A model generated the notes under the pieces. The model was not told the origin of the DNA. It worked only from the letters and a program-made list of their open reading frames with translations, and did no database searches. 64,000 nt of DNA from Charina bottae (taxonomy: Eukaryota; Chordata; Lepidosauria; Squamata; Charinaidae), in the NCBI GenBank assembly GCA_023362775.1, contig JALMGJ010000060.1, positions 134,501 to 198,500 on the forward strand. Reading direction: 5' to 3'. This document shows, piece after piece, positions 1-11,589 of the stretch. Each line of letters begins with the position of its first letter. Positions within the stretch are counted from its first letter, which is position 1. Made by a program: the position numbers and the translations under genes.

Positions 1-345
1 CAAGCTGTACTGGTTGCCAGTTGCTTCTGGGTACAATTCTAGGTGCTGGTCATTACCTATAAAGCCCTACATGGCATAAGGCCTGGTTACTTGAGGAACC
101 GCCTGTTTCCCATAACATCTGCTTGTCCAATTCAATCCTACAGGTTTGGCACATCCCGGGTTCCTTCGATTAAACAATGCCATCTCTTGGGACCCTGGAA
201 GCGCACCTTCTCTGTTGCAATGCCTGCCCTCTAGAATGAGGTTCCCCCCAAGATCCAGGTGGCCCCTACTCTGCTGTTGTTTAGAAGAACCCTGAAGACC
301 TGGTTCTTCACCCAGGCCTTCAAGGGGGGGAAGTGTTGATATAAA
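1..345 (+). mobile_element. L2-clade LINE, 3' end of ORF2 (fragment)
   Basis: Translation in changing frames gives the C-terminal part of an L2-clade ORF2: an LYWLPV-like start, then a TYKALHGIRPGYLRNRL stretch, then PPKIQVAPTLLLFRRTLKTW. The same block occurs in the better preserved minus-strand copy at 2.5-5.9 kb. No endonuclease or reverse transcriptase core lies inside the window, so the element is either cut by the window edge or 5'-truncated. It is decayed by several frameshifts and stops. The family assignment rests on resemblance to the longer copy. Confidence 0.75.
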
Positions 346-2498
346 CCAGATTTAGCTATAATTTTCTTACTCCTGTTCTGTGTTTTGTTTAATGGAGGAA
401 TTGAGTGATCAGTATGCATGCATGTACTTATCTATGTAAATATATACATGAACACACATATTCACACCTGTAGTATGTATATTGACACCCCATATGGTTG
501 CATCTAGAGCGGGGCCATGTTGAAAAGTTGTTCTAAGCCCCAACTTGATGGCTAGAGGGCATTACTATAGGAAACATAGCTGGCGAGTAGGTGGCATATA
601 AATTATTGTAATCAGATAAGTACATAATAACATTTGTTTTCCCCCTTCCCCACTTTAACCAACCAAGAATGTGAAACATATCTGGACTTTTACTTACAGT
701 ATTGTGAACTGATCATTCAGTATGAGTCCTTATGCATCTGTGGATAGAAGCAGTTTCAAATGCTGCCTAAGTTATTGATCAAGTCTAGGTCTGAATACGA
801 GCAGTAAGAAAAAACTGTTAATCTCTATTTTTTTAAAAAAACCTTGGTTATCTCAGTTGTGAAGAAAAGCACAGACATTTAAGTTTATTATTTTCCAGAG
901 TAATTCTTTCAAACATTTCCATGATCACAGTCTCTCTTTTTAAATTATCTGACAAGATGACTTTCCAGATACACCTATGCTTTATTTCAAGGCCTTAGCC
1001 ATTCATTTCTAATTTATTTTGTTAAGAAACTGAAATGTAAAATGTCAGCTATTAACTAGGTTCTTTTCTTCTCTTTTTTAATAAAGACTTTAGAATCCTT
1101 CCATCAATAAAGAAGCAGAGCAATAAATGGAAATGTTAATTTAATTTCCTTTGAACAGTTCTATAAAGAAACAATTCAAATCTCTATCAGCTAAAGCATA
1201 TACCTAATTGGAAAAGAATGAAATGTGAGGTAGAGTTATATGAATCGTGGTAAGTTGCATAATTTGCATGATAATATGAATAATGTGTTTTTTATTGTTC
1301 AGAAGGGCTCTGGTGGGCATAGAAAATGATTAAAAATGCTCTTATTTAGCTGGGTTGCAGTGGTTGATATGCAACTGCTGCAGATCTCTTGCATGTTTGA
1401 AAACAATATCACTTATGTTATCTGCATGTAGTTCTATAATATGACATCCATGAAGAGAATAGTAAGTAGATCCAAAGACTTCAATTATATCATCAAGGTT
1501 ATTCAACCTCCTCCTCCATTCATTCAGTAGCTGGGTAGAGAGGAATGGGATTTAACTGAGACTGATGCAACCTTTGGTCAAGTTCTACAGTGAATATACA
1601 GTTTATAGTAGTCTAAAGAGGGAAATAGTGCAGAGAGATTTATAAGTTGCAGGCTCCTTCTCAGCCAAAAGAAAATCTCCACCCATCTGGAGGTACCCAA
1701 CCTTTAACTCCTTCAAACTAAAGCAGATCATGTCGCTTGCTCCAAAGAGGCATGGTCACTGGGTCAGGAAAATTGTGAGAGGAAGAATCCTGTTCCTTCA
1801 GATGCCCTGTTTCCATGTGAGACCCTTTCTGGAAATTGATTTCTTTTCTTCCTTTATTTTGTGTGATGTTTTTAACATGCCTTTTCTCCCAGAGCACAAG
1901 GCAGCATACATGACCTTTTCACATCCAACCGTTCCCTCTGTAACAAACTTGTGAGGTAGGTTGGACTGAAAGATAGTCCAAAGTCATCCATGGGTGGTTT
2001 ATATTGAATGAGGATTTGGACCTAAATCTCCTCAATAGAATTCTAGCACCATAACCAACCTGGCATACAGTTCTCAGTTCCATTCTTTGTCTACGCATGT
2101 TTAATGGAAACTCCATCTCTTCTTTAATTGTTTCAGGCTAAAGTTTTCAGTGTTGTCCTTCTTTCAGACCTAATTTGCATGGCACTGCCTTACACTGGAA
2201 TGCCTCACCCAGTGGTATGCTGCTATATGTTGAAGAACTGCTTCTGCTGGCTCCATTGCTGCCATTGCACCATGCACACCAGACCTTGAGGCTCACCTCT
2301 GCTGTCAACCAGTTTGGAATTGTCAACAATTCCAGAATATTTAACAATTGGCTCTTGCAAGCCGGGGCAAGCCAGCTCCAGCACACCAGTGGCCCTATCC
2401 ATAAAATTAGCAAGGTTTCAGCATATCACCAGAAAGCAAAGCTGGCTTCCAATTTGCTATGCTTGCTCCATACCCTTCAAAATCATCAACAGTCTTTA
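346..2498. other. AT-rich non-coding stretch, nothing recognised
   Basis: I see no reading frame with a recognisable domain, no terminal repeats and no RNA gene. Short open frames near 1730-1950 and 2150-2460 have no motif I recognise. Confidence 0.5.
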
Positions 2499-2506
2499 TA
2501 TTTTTT

Positions 2507-2565
<59 letters not shown>

Positions 2566-2566
2566 T
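2499..2566. repeat. (TTTA)n microsatellite, tail of the L2 element
   Basis: About 17 tandem TTTA units sit exactly where the minus-strand L2 ends, so the array is an expanded LINE tail rather than an independent microsatellite. Confidence 0.9.
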
Positions 2567-2739
2567 CATACTTATATCACCACCCATCTCCCCCTACAGA
2601 GGGGACTCTGGGCGGTTTACACAAAGTTGACAATTAAAACATATAAAAACATATAAAATATCGTAAATAAATATATATCAATATAAATTAATTAAATATA
2701 TAAAACCCAAGAGGCCCTGATGTTAAGTTTAAAAGAACT

Positions 2740-5700
2740 CTACGGAGCAAGCCATCCCCAAGAGGAGCTATTACTCCTCCCATCCCAAGCGAGGTGGCAG
2801 AGCCAGGTCTTCAATTGTTTTCGGAAGGTCATCAGTGTGGGGGCTAGCCTCACCTCCAGGGGCAGAATATTCCAGAGGGCGGGTGCCACTGCAGAGAATG
2901 CCCACTTCCTGGACCCCGTCAGATGGAATTCTCTTGTCGACGGGGTCCGTAGCAAGCCCTCTCTGCATGACCGAGTGGGGTGGGTCGATGTTCTGGGGAC
3001 GAGGCGGTCCCTTAGGTAACCTGGTCCCATGCCATGTAGGGCTTTAAAGGTGACAACCAACACCTTGAATTGGACCCGGAAGCAAACTGGTAACCAATGC
3101 AGCTCGCGGAGCAGAGGTGTCACATGTGCCGATCTTGGGGCACTCATAACTACACGCGCAGCCACATTCTGGACCAGTTGAAGCTTCCGGATACTCTTCA
3201 AGGGTAGCCCCATGTAGAGTGCATTACAATAGTCTATATGGGAGATGACCAGGGCATGAGTGACTGTCCGGAGGGCGTCTCGGTCCAGGAAAGGGCGTAG
3301 CTGGCGTACAACTCGAAGTTGTACAAATGCCCTTCTGGCCATGACTGCCACCTGCTCTTCAAGCAGGAGTCGTGAGTCCAGAAGGACACCCAGGTTCCGC
3401 ACTGTGACTGAACGGGGTAGTGCCACCCCGCCCAGATCTAAAGATGACAACTCTCTGGATCTCGAGGCACCATCAATCCACAGCCACTCCGTCTTACCAG
3501 GGTTCAGCTGAAGCCTGTTGTTCCCCATCCAGGCCCGCACAGCCTTCAGACACTGAGAAAGGGCAGTCACTGCATCACTTAACTCGCCCGGGATGGAGAT
3601 ATATAGTTGAGTATCATCAGCATATTGATGATACCTCATCCCGTGTTGGCGGATGATCTCACCCAGCGGTTTCATGTAGATATTAAATAGGAGAGGGGAG
3701 AGAACTGAACCCTGTGGCACCCCACAAAGTAGGGGCCGAGGGTCGGATCTCTCATCTCCTATTACCACCGATTGGGATCAGCCCCGGAGGAAGGAGGTGA
3801 ACCAGCGCAAAACCACGCCGCCCACCCCCAACCCCCTAAGCCGTCCCAAAAGGATACCATGGTCGATGGTATCGAAAGCGGCTGAGAGGTCAAGAAGAGC
3901 CAGGATGGATGCACTGCCTCCATCCCGCGCTCGCCAGAGATCATCAGTAAGCGCGACCAATGCAGTTTCTACCCCATATCCCGGCCTGAACCCTGACTGA
4001 AAGGGGTCTAGATAATCCGTATCATCCAGAATCCTCTGGAGCTGTAATGCCACCACTTTCTCAACCACCTTCCCCAGAAAGGGGAGGTGGGAGACGGGAC
4101 GAAAATTGTCCAACACTATAGGGTCCAGTGATGGCTTCTTGAGGAGGGGGTGCACCAGCACTTCCTTAAAAGCAGCCGGGAACACTCCCTCTCCCAAGGA
4201 TGCAGTAACCATCGCATGGACCCAACCACATGTCACCTCCCTGGCTGCTTTCACCAGCCAGGAGGGGCATGGGTCAAGATGACAAGTAGTGGCACTTACA
4301 GTCCGGAGGATCCTGTCCACTTCCTCAGGTCCAACAGGATCAAACCGTTCCCAGATAATCGGGCAAAGACGTTCCCTTGGCATCTCCCCAGACCATGTAT
4401 CACGCTTGGAGTCCAACTTAGAACGGATCCGAGCGATTTTATCCGTCAGATGCTCTGAAAATTCCTCCGCACAGCCCTGAAGGTGGGTCACCGGCCCCAC
4501 CTTACCTAGGAGAGATCGAGTAATCCTAAACAGGGCCGTCGGGCGGCATTCTGCGGATGCAATAAGAGCGGAGAAATATTGACGTTTCGCCACTCTTACC
4601 GCCACAAGGTAGGCCTTAACCATGGCTCTAGCTTGTGTTCGGTCGGGTTCGGTCTTTGTCTTCCTCCAGCGGCGCTCTAGACGTCTCTTAACCCTTTTCA
4701 GCACCCTCAACTCCTCCGTAAACCACGGGGAGTATCGGGTCGGATGGGACAAGAGAGGCCGCATAGGCGCGATCCTGTCCAAGGCCCCGGCCGCTTTCTT
4801 ATTCCAAGCTGTGGCCAGGACCTCCACTGGACCGTGCAGAAGATCCTCGGGTATAACCCCCAGCTCCCTCTGGAACCCTATCGGGTCCATTAGTCGCCGG
4901 GGGCGGACCGATCGAATGGGTCCAGCCTCCCTGCGGAGAGGGGCAGCATATGAGAATCTCAGGGTCACCAGGGCATGATCCGACCATGACAACGGGGAAA
5001 GATGCAACTTTCCCCCCAGATCATCCTGCCACTGCTCTGACAGGAAAACCAAGTCCGGAGTGAGACCACTGTCTCGAGTTGGGTCCCGGATAATCTGGAC
5101 CAGGCCCATGGCTGCCATGGTAGCCATGAACTCCCGAGCCGTCTCCGAGGCACGTCCCAGGGACGGCAGGTTGAAATCCCCCAGAACCATAAGTCTGGGG
5201 AACTCCACCGCCAACCCCGAGACAGCCTCGAGCAGCTCAGGCAGGGAGGTTGCTACGCAGCAGGGAGGCTGGTACAGCAGCAACACTCCCAACTGCTCTC
5301 GGGAACCCAACTTGAAAAACAGAGTCTCACATCCGGCCACCTGTGGAGCCGTGCCCCTGAAGGCCACTATAGACTCTCGGATGACAACTGCCACCCCGCC
5401 TCCCCTACCCCGATGTCTCGGCTGGTGCCATACGTGAAACCCGGCCGGGCAGATCTCCGAGAGGGCAACCCCTCCTCCAGGGCCCAGCCAGGTCTCAGTA
5501 ATACATGCCAGGTCGGCCCCCTCCTCCGCGATCAAATCACATATGAGGGGGCCCTTGTTATTAACCGACCTGGCATTAAGCATCAACAGCCGGAAATCAG
5601 GGCACTCGAGGATCCGCTGACCAGGGCCTAGGTTTGAACCCGGAGGGCCGGAACACACCACCGGTAGTAAACACCGGGGGCGTCTTCCCCAACGATGGCC

Positions 5701-5856
5701 TGCCCTCCGGTTCCCGCCATAGCATCCCCGACCCGTCACCACTTCAATAGGACCATCCGCCCCAGAGCCCCTAGAGTTCCGAGGCCCAGTTGCCTCCACC
5801 ACCGGACCTCCGAAAACCCTAGATTGAAACAGGGGGCCCCTCTCCCATGCACACAT
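2740..5856 (-). pseudogene. L2 ORF2: endonuclease plus reverse transcriptase, one premature stop
   Basis: The frame stays open from 5856 to 2740 apart from one TGA at 3778-3780, where GGC-TGA-TCC-CAA reads G-stop-S-Q, so the two open pieces (692 and 342 residues) share a frame. An apurinic-type endonuclease starts near residue 88 (LLMLNARSV) and shows ITETWL, VLGDFNLPSLG and SWSDHALV. Reverse transcriptase follows: DNFRPVSHLPFLGK, FQSGFRPGYG, the first catalytic Asp in LLDLSAAFDTIDH, then, after the stop, GVPQGSVLSPLLFNIYM and the YADD box. The stop is probably a decayed CGA codon (CpG to TpA), as an Arg would fit. Total length of about 1038 codons suits the family. Such a protein nicks target DNA and copies its own RNA onto it. 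The start codon is uncertain. Confidence 0.85.
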
Positions 5857-7293
5857 CTTCCTAACTCAGTCAACCTCAGGGGGCAGTACGGTCACCAGCG
5901 TACCAGCATATGCTTTCGGCGCCAGTAGAACCGAACCGCCCCCTAACCACTCACTCCACACTCATTACGTGCCCCTTCAGCTTCTCTCACTGGTCGAAGG
6001 GGCACCATCCACTCCTGCCCACAACCTGTCTCTCACTCAGGGGTGGGCACTCTAATATACAATCATACAACTCTGGCCTCCCCCAGGGTCTCTCACACCC
6101 GAGAGGGATACCACTCTCATACCAGGGGGACCCCAGGTCTCTGCCACCTCTAACAAATGGGGGAGAATGGAAGACATTCTCCAATCCTAAGCTCCTTCTT
6201 CATTATCCTATTAGGTATGTTAAATCAAGGATTTTAAAAATGATAAGAGTCTTGGGGGTTCCCTCAACACCCTCCAAGAACTACAGGGGTTCCGCTGGAG
6301 TCTGCCAAGATCTTACAAGGTCCACAGCATAGTTGATCTTACAAGGTCCACAGCATAGTCGAAAGAAAAAAAAAAAGCGGAATCCACTGCTGTTAATCAG
6401 GCCCTCCGCACTCCACCCTCGTCTCCAAAACTTGATACCACGATGTTACGTCACCACTCTTCCGGGGGTCCGCCAACTCCGAAGTGACAGTAGATTCACC
6501 GGGGAACAAACCACAATTTGCAGGGGTCCACCTGGGTCCACAGCAAAAGCCCCCAAAGAGCATAAAGTTTACTGCAACCTGCTGCTGTCGTCTGCTACAC
6601 GGAGTTGCAGACGGCAGACTACACGGAGTTGCTGCCTCCGGGCTAACACCCTCCTGCTGTCTGTTGCCCCGGTCTGTTGCTCGGTCTGCTCGGTCTGCTA
6701 CACAGAGTTACTGCTGTTGCCCAATTCTCCCGTTCCTCCAGAGGGGCCAGCCAGTTCCCGGTGGCAATAGATAGTATAATAGATAATAGGAGATAATAGG
6801 AGGGGTCCGTTCGGGGGTTCACCATCAAGTGCAGAGGGTCTGTCTGTCTGAGTCCGCAGGAGAACACGCCAGGCTCAGCAGCCACTGCTGCGCTCCACTA
6901 CTCAGCTCTGCTACTCAGCTCCGCTGCTCAGCTGTTCGGCTCCACTCAGCTGTTTGGCTCCGCTCTGCTCGCTCCGCCGTTCTTTCTGGAGGGTCCAACC
7001 GTCCCCTACTCGACCACAAGCTTAAAAAAAAAAGCCGAGGAACCCGAAACTTCTCTCCCCAAACCCCAACCAGTATAGCAAAAACATTCACCTAGCCTTA
7101 GATTTTCTGTTGGTGGATTACGTTGGTGCTGCCAGACTTTCAAGACTTTCAAGACTCTTGGATAAAGGCCCCTCTGGGATCTGCAGACACATTCCATGGA
7201 CATCTCCTGGGTTCCTTCACTTCATCCAGTTCTTCCTTTGGCCTCTTCCTTTGGTTCTTCTCCTGGTGCCTTGTGCCTTATTTTCTTCTAGAG

Positions 7294-7428
7294 CAGTGTT
7301 TCTCAACCTTGGGAACTTTAAGATGTGTGGACCTCAACTCCCAGAATTCTCCAGCCAGCATGGCTGGCTGCAGAATTCTGGAAGTTCAAGTCCACACATC
7401 TTAAAGTTCCCAAAGTTAAGAAACACTG
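7294..7428. mobile_element. hAT-type MITE, 135 bp
   Basis: The element is nearly all inverted repeat: CAGTGTTTCTCAACCTTGG at the left is matched by the complement of the right end, and the arms run on through a GTGTGGAC..CCCAGAATTCT block. It is flanked by an 8-bp duplication with one mismatch (ttctagag at 7286-7293, ctctagag at 7429-7436), as expected for hAT transposons. It encodes nothing and would need a transposase in trans. A piece of the same family lies at 57889-57946. Confidence 0.85.
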
Positions 7429-7436
7429 CTCTAGAG

Positions 7437-7949
7437 GGACCTCTAAGAGAGTGAGAGGGGAGAAAGAAGAGAAAGAGGAAGAAAAAAAGCTTTCATCAGG
7501 GAGAACGACAGATCCAGACAAGACACTGTAACGATAACTGAAATAACTAAAATGTTATTTTAGTTATGTGGGAATGCTGTATTTCAGGAAGGTTAGGGTT
7601 AAGGTTCATTTTGTAATGAAAAGCCATCTTGTTTTAACATCAGTGTTGAATGGAATGCACTATGTCTAAAGCATATAATGTGTAACTATGTAATTTGTTG
7701 TATAAATTTCTACAGTCTCCAAGGACAGAGATAAAAAATGGTCAAACCACCTTGTTATAGTGGAGGCTGGAAGAATAAAGTTAAACATAGTTTTCCATAT
7801 GTCTGCTTACAGCTGTGTTCCAATGTTCTTGCCTCTCAAAAGGCAGGAGCAACACGTCTTGAAAAGACAAGTTTTTTTCAGGTAACTTGACACACTGTCA
7901 CCTGCTAAATCACAAATCTGTCAGGCTTCACACCCTTGTGGAATAAGAG
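7437..7949. other. Unassigned stretch, possibly LTR-derived
   Basis: No coding content. On the plus strand it has TGTAACG near 7528, a TATAAAT box near 7700 and AATAAAG near 7773, a spacing like that of an LTR. I found neither a matching CA end nor a clean target-site duplication, so this is only a suggestion. Confidence 0.25.
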
Positions 7950-7979
7950 GACCCATGAAGAATGACCACTGTGCTTTCC

Positions 7980-8947
7980 CCATCACCGTCTTCTTTCCTT
8001 CCACTACCTGACTCCCTCTCCAGGCCCTGCAACTGCTCAGGTGAAATTTCTCTTCCTTCACCTGAGGGGCCCTTTTTAACACACTAGGAGACTTGGGAAC
8101 AGAAGAAACCTGAACTGGTGTTTGCCCATCTACTGAACTATGGACACTAGGTTTTTACACTAGCAATGCAGCAACACTTCTGCAACCTTAGCATGTAGCC
8201 TTTCCCAACCAGTAGGCTGCTTAAACATAAAGCACTTCTGGAGATTTGGATTTGACCATGGCTTAATGAAACACCGATAAGCCTTGGATTTTAATTAACA
8301 ACCAACAACCAACAACCTGAAGCACTGTGCTTCCTTGGTTCTTCCTTCTCTGTGACCTGGGGTTGTGAACACATGCAAATGTTCCACAGACATGCAGGTA
8401 CTTCAGTGAAGGGCGCTTGCCATACCAAAGAAAAATATTGAACTTCTTTTTACAGTTGAATTCTACAACCTGTTAGTTAGAAACACATACTGCAATCAAG
8501 GTAGCCTCTCCCCAGACATGGGATGGCACCTGAGCAACTAACATCAGGCTATTGTTAATGGTATTCACAACACCAACACTCAGCTAGAATTCCAACATTG
8601 GCAAGTCTTTGGGAGAATACTTTCCTACAAAGCCAATTCTAGCACACATGGCTCAGGAACTCTCCACTACAATCAGACTGGAACTGACCTACTAGATAAC
8701 CATATTTTCTTCCTACTTTTGCTACATACACTTCAAAGCGAGCACAGACCTTCGCTTTAGACTTCAACAAGTAGCAACAACACAAGCAGGTATGATCATC
8801 AACCAGAAGGAACATGAGACTCACCCCACCATTACTTGGGACATGGGGGCTAACTAAATCTCTATGAACCAACTGAAATGGTCTAGTTAACACTCTGTCA
8901 CTTTGCCTAGCAACAGATACAGTCCTGATATTAGATTGTTTACACAC
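7980..8947 (-). pseudogene. Copia pol: integrase core
   Basis: From 8947 the minus strand encodes PFQLVHRDLVSP (first catalytic Asp), GGVSLMFLLVDDHT, YLLKSKAKV and QFQSDCSGEF (second Asp in an SDxxGEF context), the copia integrase pattern. Past the stop near 8639 a shifted frame gives VPSHVWGEATLIAV, the usual segment after the third acidic residue, then KYLHVCGTFACVHNPRS near 8400. No reverse transcriptase follows. Integrase would insert the cDNA; this copy cannot, being broken by stops and frameshifts. Confidence 0.65.
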
Positions 8948-9588
8948 AGTTTACACACAACACAATCAAGGAACTTTTGCACATTTCCTGGGTTCTAACT
9001 CAGAATGCATTTGGCTATCTGAGACACACTCTCCCATCCCAGGATACCCCAGTACTTTGTGAAAACTTTATGGATGCATTTATGATGTGGGGAAACATTA
9101 AACACACAATGTCCTGTCCACACAATCTCCTTCTTAGGAAGCATCTCACACGCTTGATTTTACAGTTTTCTCTAACACACTCAGCCTCATCTCTTTCAAT
9201 GAAACATCCAGCAACAAGCACACTCAGACTTGACCAGGGCTGGAACACTGAGGAGAGAAAAACAAGTGTACACATACACATAAACATATTTCACACACTT
9301 ATCACAGAAATGCCAGCTAACATGACTTGCTGAACTCAAGGCTTCAAGCCGAATTCAACAAACAAAGTTCTCTGGAGATATGCTTACACACAGTATTCCG
9401 GCAGAGTAGACAACTTGGATTCGTTGTTTAGCTGACTTCTGGCTTCTGGCTTCTGGCTTCCCCTCCATTCGTAAATCAGGCTTCTTGCACTGACAGCATC
9501 CGCTGGACAATATGGCAGGGATCAGCCTTCCAGAATCACAGCAAAATGTAGATTCCATACCAGGTTTTACTTCAGCTGGAATGCTCTG

Positions 9589-10178
9589 TTAGGAATTCTC
9601 AGGAACAACAGCAACAGATGGCTCCTGGAGGTGGCTTGTAAAATAATCCACAGGAAGGTCGCAGGGAGATAGCGTCTGTGCTTTCTCGACCAGTAGTCCA
9701 AAACTACTGTCCAAACTTGGCAAAATCACACATGCTTTTTCACAGTCCCAGAAAAACATGCCTTCTTGTTCAAATGCAGCAAACAAAGTCTTGAACCTAC
9801 CAAGGTGGGCTATCACATTCTCACCTGGGGTGCAGCTTCAAACTATAAAGCTGTCTTAATAGTCCACCAAGGGCAACAGAGTTCTGCTTTGTATTAAACG
9901 GCTCCAACAGCCGCTCAGCACCCATTACGCAGTCCTTGAGTGACTGATATGCAGTAGCTGAGATGATTCCATTCAGAGGAGTTGATTCCCAAAAGCAAAA
10001 TGCCATAAGCATGGTCCAAACACGCTTGCACTAAGGAATCCTCTGGAGGTGGATTTGCCACATACTGCCACAAATCTTCTTCTTGCAAAAAGAATGATTT
10101 CATCTCCATACACCAGGTCAGATAGTTTGTGCCATCTAAAGCCCCAAATGGCAGACTGACCGGACTCTGTTCAGCCAT
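9589..10178 (-). pseudogene. Copia gag, frameshifted
   Basis: The likely start is the Met at 10178 (MAEQSPVSLPFG), followed by LDGTNYLTWCMEM and EEDLWQYV, the conserved opening of copia-type Gag. The frame shifts near 9990 and continues as SLKDCVMGAERLLEPFN and LGGLLRQLYSLKL, then shifts again into HLGRFKTLFAAFEQEG near 9816. Gag would form the cytoplasmic particle that houses reverse transcription. The reading frame also opens upstream across the primer-binding site, so the ORF start at 10292 is unlikely to be real. Confidence 0.7.
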
Positions 10179-10282
10179 TGCTGACCACTCAAAGACAACA
10201 TGTTTACTCCGAAACCAGCCTCTAAAAACAAACTCCCTTTTACAGCCAGGTCCAACGCAGCAAAGAAAATGCAAATTTCTCT

Positions 10283-10296
10283 CTGGGCCCATAACC
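10283..10296 (-). promoter_or_regulatory. Primer-binding site matching the initiator tRNA-Met anticodon arm
   Basis: The minus strand reads GGTTATGGGCCCAG directly after the LTR end. This is complementary to the anticodon stem-loop of initiator tRNA-Met, not to the tRNA 3' end. Drosophila copia is known to prime with such an internal half-tRNA, so site and position both support the copia assignment. Confidence 0.75.
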
Positions 10297-10950
10297 TGAT
10301 GGGATGTACGCTGGCTTAAAGGGAAAAAAACTCAAGGCTTGAGAATAAACAGACAAGACAGAGTGCAGCTTTTAGGGCTAAAAGTGTTTACTTGTAGCAT
10401 AAGGCAATAATGTATAGTATATACAATCACATTATCGCAAAAATGTTAGTTGAATATACATGGTACAGCATTGTAAAAGGAAAAACAAAAACAAACTTAT
10501 AAGCAGAGTTCCGTGTATTGATCCCAGGGCCAGAGCTCATGCCATGCATAGCCTCCCATAGCTATGCACTGCTCAGTCCTCAAAAGTAGAATACACATGA
10601 AGAACTACATGGCTAAAAGACACTAGAAATCAAGAAGCATAGAACATCATTTTGCATGGTTGTATATTCAGTTCTTCTAGCTTTCTGATTGGCTGGATGT
10701 TAGCTGTGACACACACTAGGCCCAAAGCATTAGGCCTAAAGCACATAGCATGACCTGCTATTGGGTAGCAGTGCTGCATCTAAGCGAGCACGTGATTTCC
10801 TCCCTCCCTTGCTCTAAACTGAGCAAGGCTGTCCACAGACGGAATCAGGCTGAGGGTTTGTTCTCATGGGAAGGTCCCATTGCTTGTATAAGCGCTAGCC
10901 ATAACAATACACATGTGACAGTTGTTATCTTGCACCTGCACTTCACATCA
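10297..10950 (-). repeat. Putative copia 5' LTR
   Basis: The end next to the primer-binding site is defined by the LTR-terminal CATCA. A matching TGATG opens the minus-strand sequence at 10950, giving 5-bp inverted termini and a 654-bp LTR. The outer boundary is inferred only from this short match, since no second LTR survives for comparison. Confidence 0.45.
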
Positions 10951-11460
10951 CCATGAGAAGCCTTTGCTTTGTAAAGGATGCAATTTGCCAAAACACTTTT
11001 GCTTTGTAGAGAAACCCAATTTGATAATCTCATATGAGAAATCTGACAAGAAAAGCAATGTAGTTTATGCAATCCAGTGCAGTGAGGAGTGCTTGAACTC
11101 TACATTGGAGAAACCAAACAACCTATGTACAGGAGGATGGCCCAACACAGGAGAAGTAACACCACAGGACCAGAGTCAGCGGTTTATCTTCATCTCAAGA
11201 AAAAAGGACACTCATTTGAGGACATTAATGTTCACATTTTAGACAGAGAAGATAGGTGGTTTGAGAGAGAGGTCAAGGAATCCTTTTATGCCAACTTGGA
11301 AAATCCTTCCTTGAATAGAGGTGGGGGCCTCAGGCACAATCTTTCCCCTATTTTCCTCCCTGCTTTGTCTTCTGTGCCTAGGAAGATTAAGACCATTTTG
11401 CAAGCTCAACAGCAGCATGGTAATCTTAACGATCCTCCTTTAGATGATAAAGGGACTTAG
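10951..11460 (+). pseudogene. Penelope GIY-YIG endonuclease domain, one frameshift
   Basis: The first part reads KSNVVYAIQCSEECL; a one-base shift near 11090 then leads to LELYIGETKQPMYRRMAQHR, which contains the YIG half of the GIY-YIG motif. Downstream come SAVYLHLKKKGHSFEDI, then RWFEREVKESFYANL with the catalytic-type Glu, and LNRGGGLRHNLSPIF, the typical close of Penelope endonucleases. In the family this domain cuts target DNA and is fused behind a telomerase-related reverse transcriptase. Only the endonuclease end survives here, ending at the TAG at 11458-11460. Confidence 0.8.
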
Positions 11461-11558
11461 AAATAACATCTCAAAATAACCATGACCTAGCCCCAGGTGC
11501 AAGGTCACACAGCCACCTAGAAACATATTTAAGGATTCCCTTACTAACTTTGCTCAGA

Positions 11559-11589
11559 CTGAAGAAGCTCCTTGGATAAGGAGCGAAAC
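11559..11589 (+). ncRNA. Hammerhead-ribozyme-like core in Penelope terminal repeat
   Basis: CTGAAGA (11559-11565), a 7-bp stem GCTCCTT/AAGGAGC with loop GGAT, then GAAAC (11585-11589). This order matches hammerhead stem II and its conserved strands, and Penelope elements are known to carry hammerheads. An extra A separates CTGAAGA from the stem compared with the canonical motif, and stem III is not obvious, so activity is unproven. Confidence 0.6.

Larger units (their letters stand above)
2499..7090 (-). mobile_element. Near full-length L2-clade LINE
   Basis: In minus-strand order: a GC-rich 5' leader (about 7090-5857), ORF2 (5856-2740), a short AT-rich 3' UTR with the inverted GACTCTGGGCGG / CCGCCCATCTCC pair, and an (AAAT)n tail seen as TTTA repeats at 2499-2566. 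This tail and 3' hairpin recur in several shorter copies here (28.0, 29.2, 30.5, 42.9 kb). The leader holds a 26-bp direct repeat (6309-6334 and 6335-6360) and imperfect CAGCTGAG-type repeats. The 5' boundary is approximate because I found no convincing target-site duplication. Confidence 0.8.
7950..10950 (-). mobile_element. Ty1/copia LTR retrotransposon, 5' half, decayed
   Basis: In minus-strand order: a putative 5' LTR (10950-10297), a primer-binding site (10296-10283), gag (about 10178-9589), a poorly preserved zinc-knuckle/protease stretch (9580-8950), and integrase (8947 to about 7980). Reverse transcriptase, RNase H and the 3' LTR are missing, so the copy is 3'-truncated. Several frameshifts and stops break every domain. 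Copia elements are uncommon in amniote genomes, so this old copy is notable. Confidence 0.75.

Noticed and set aside
2175..2630. 151-residue plus-strand frame with a YLFIYLFI repeat
   Set aside because: The repeat is a translation of the TTTA microsatellite that ends the L2 element.
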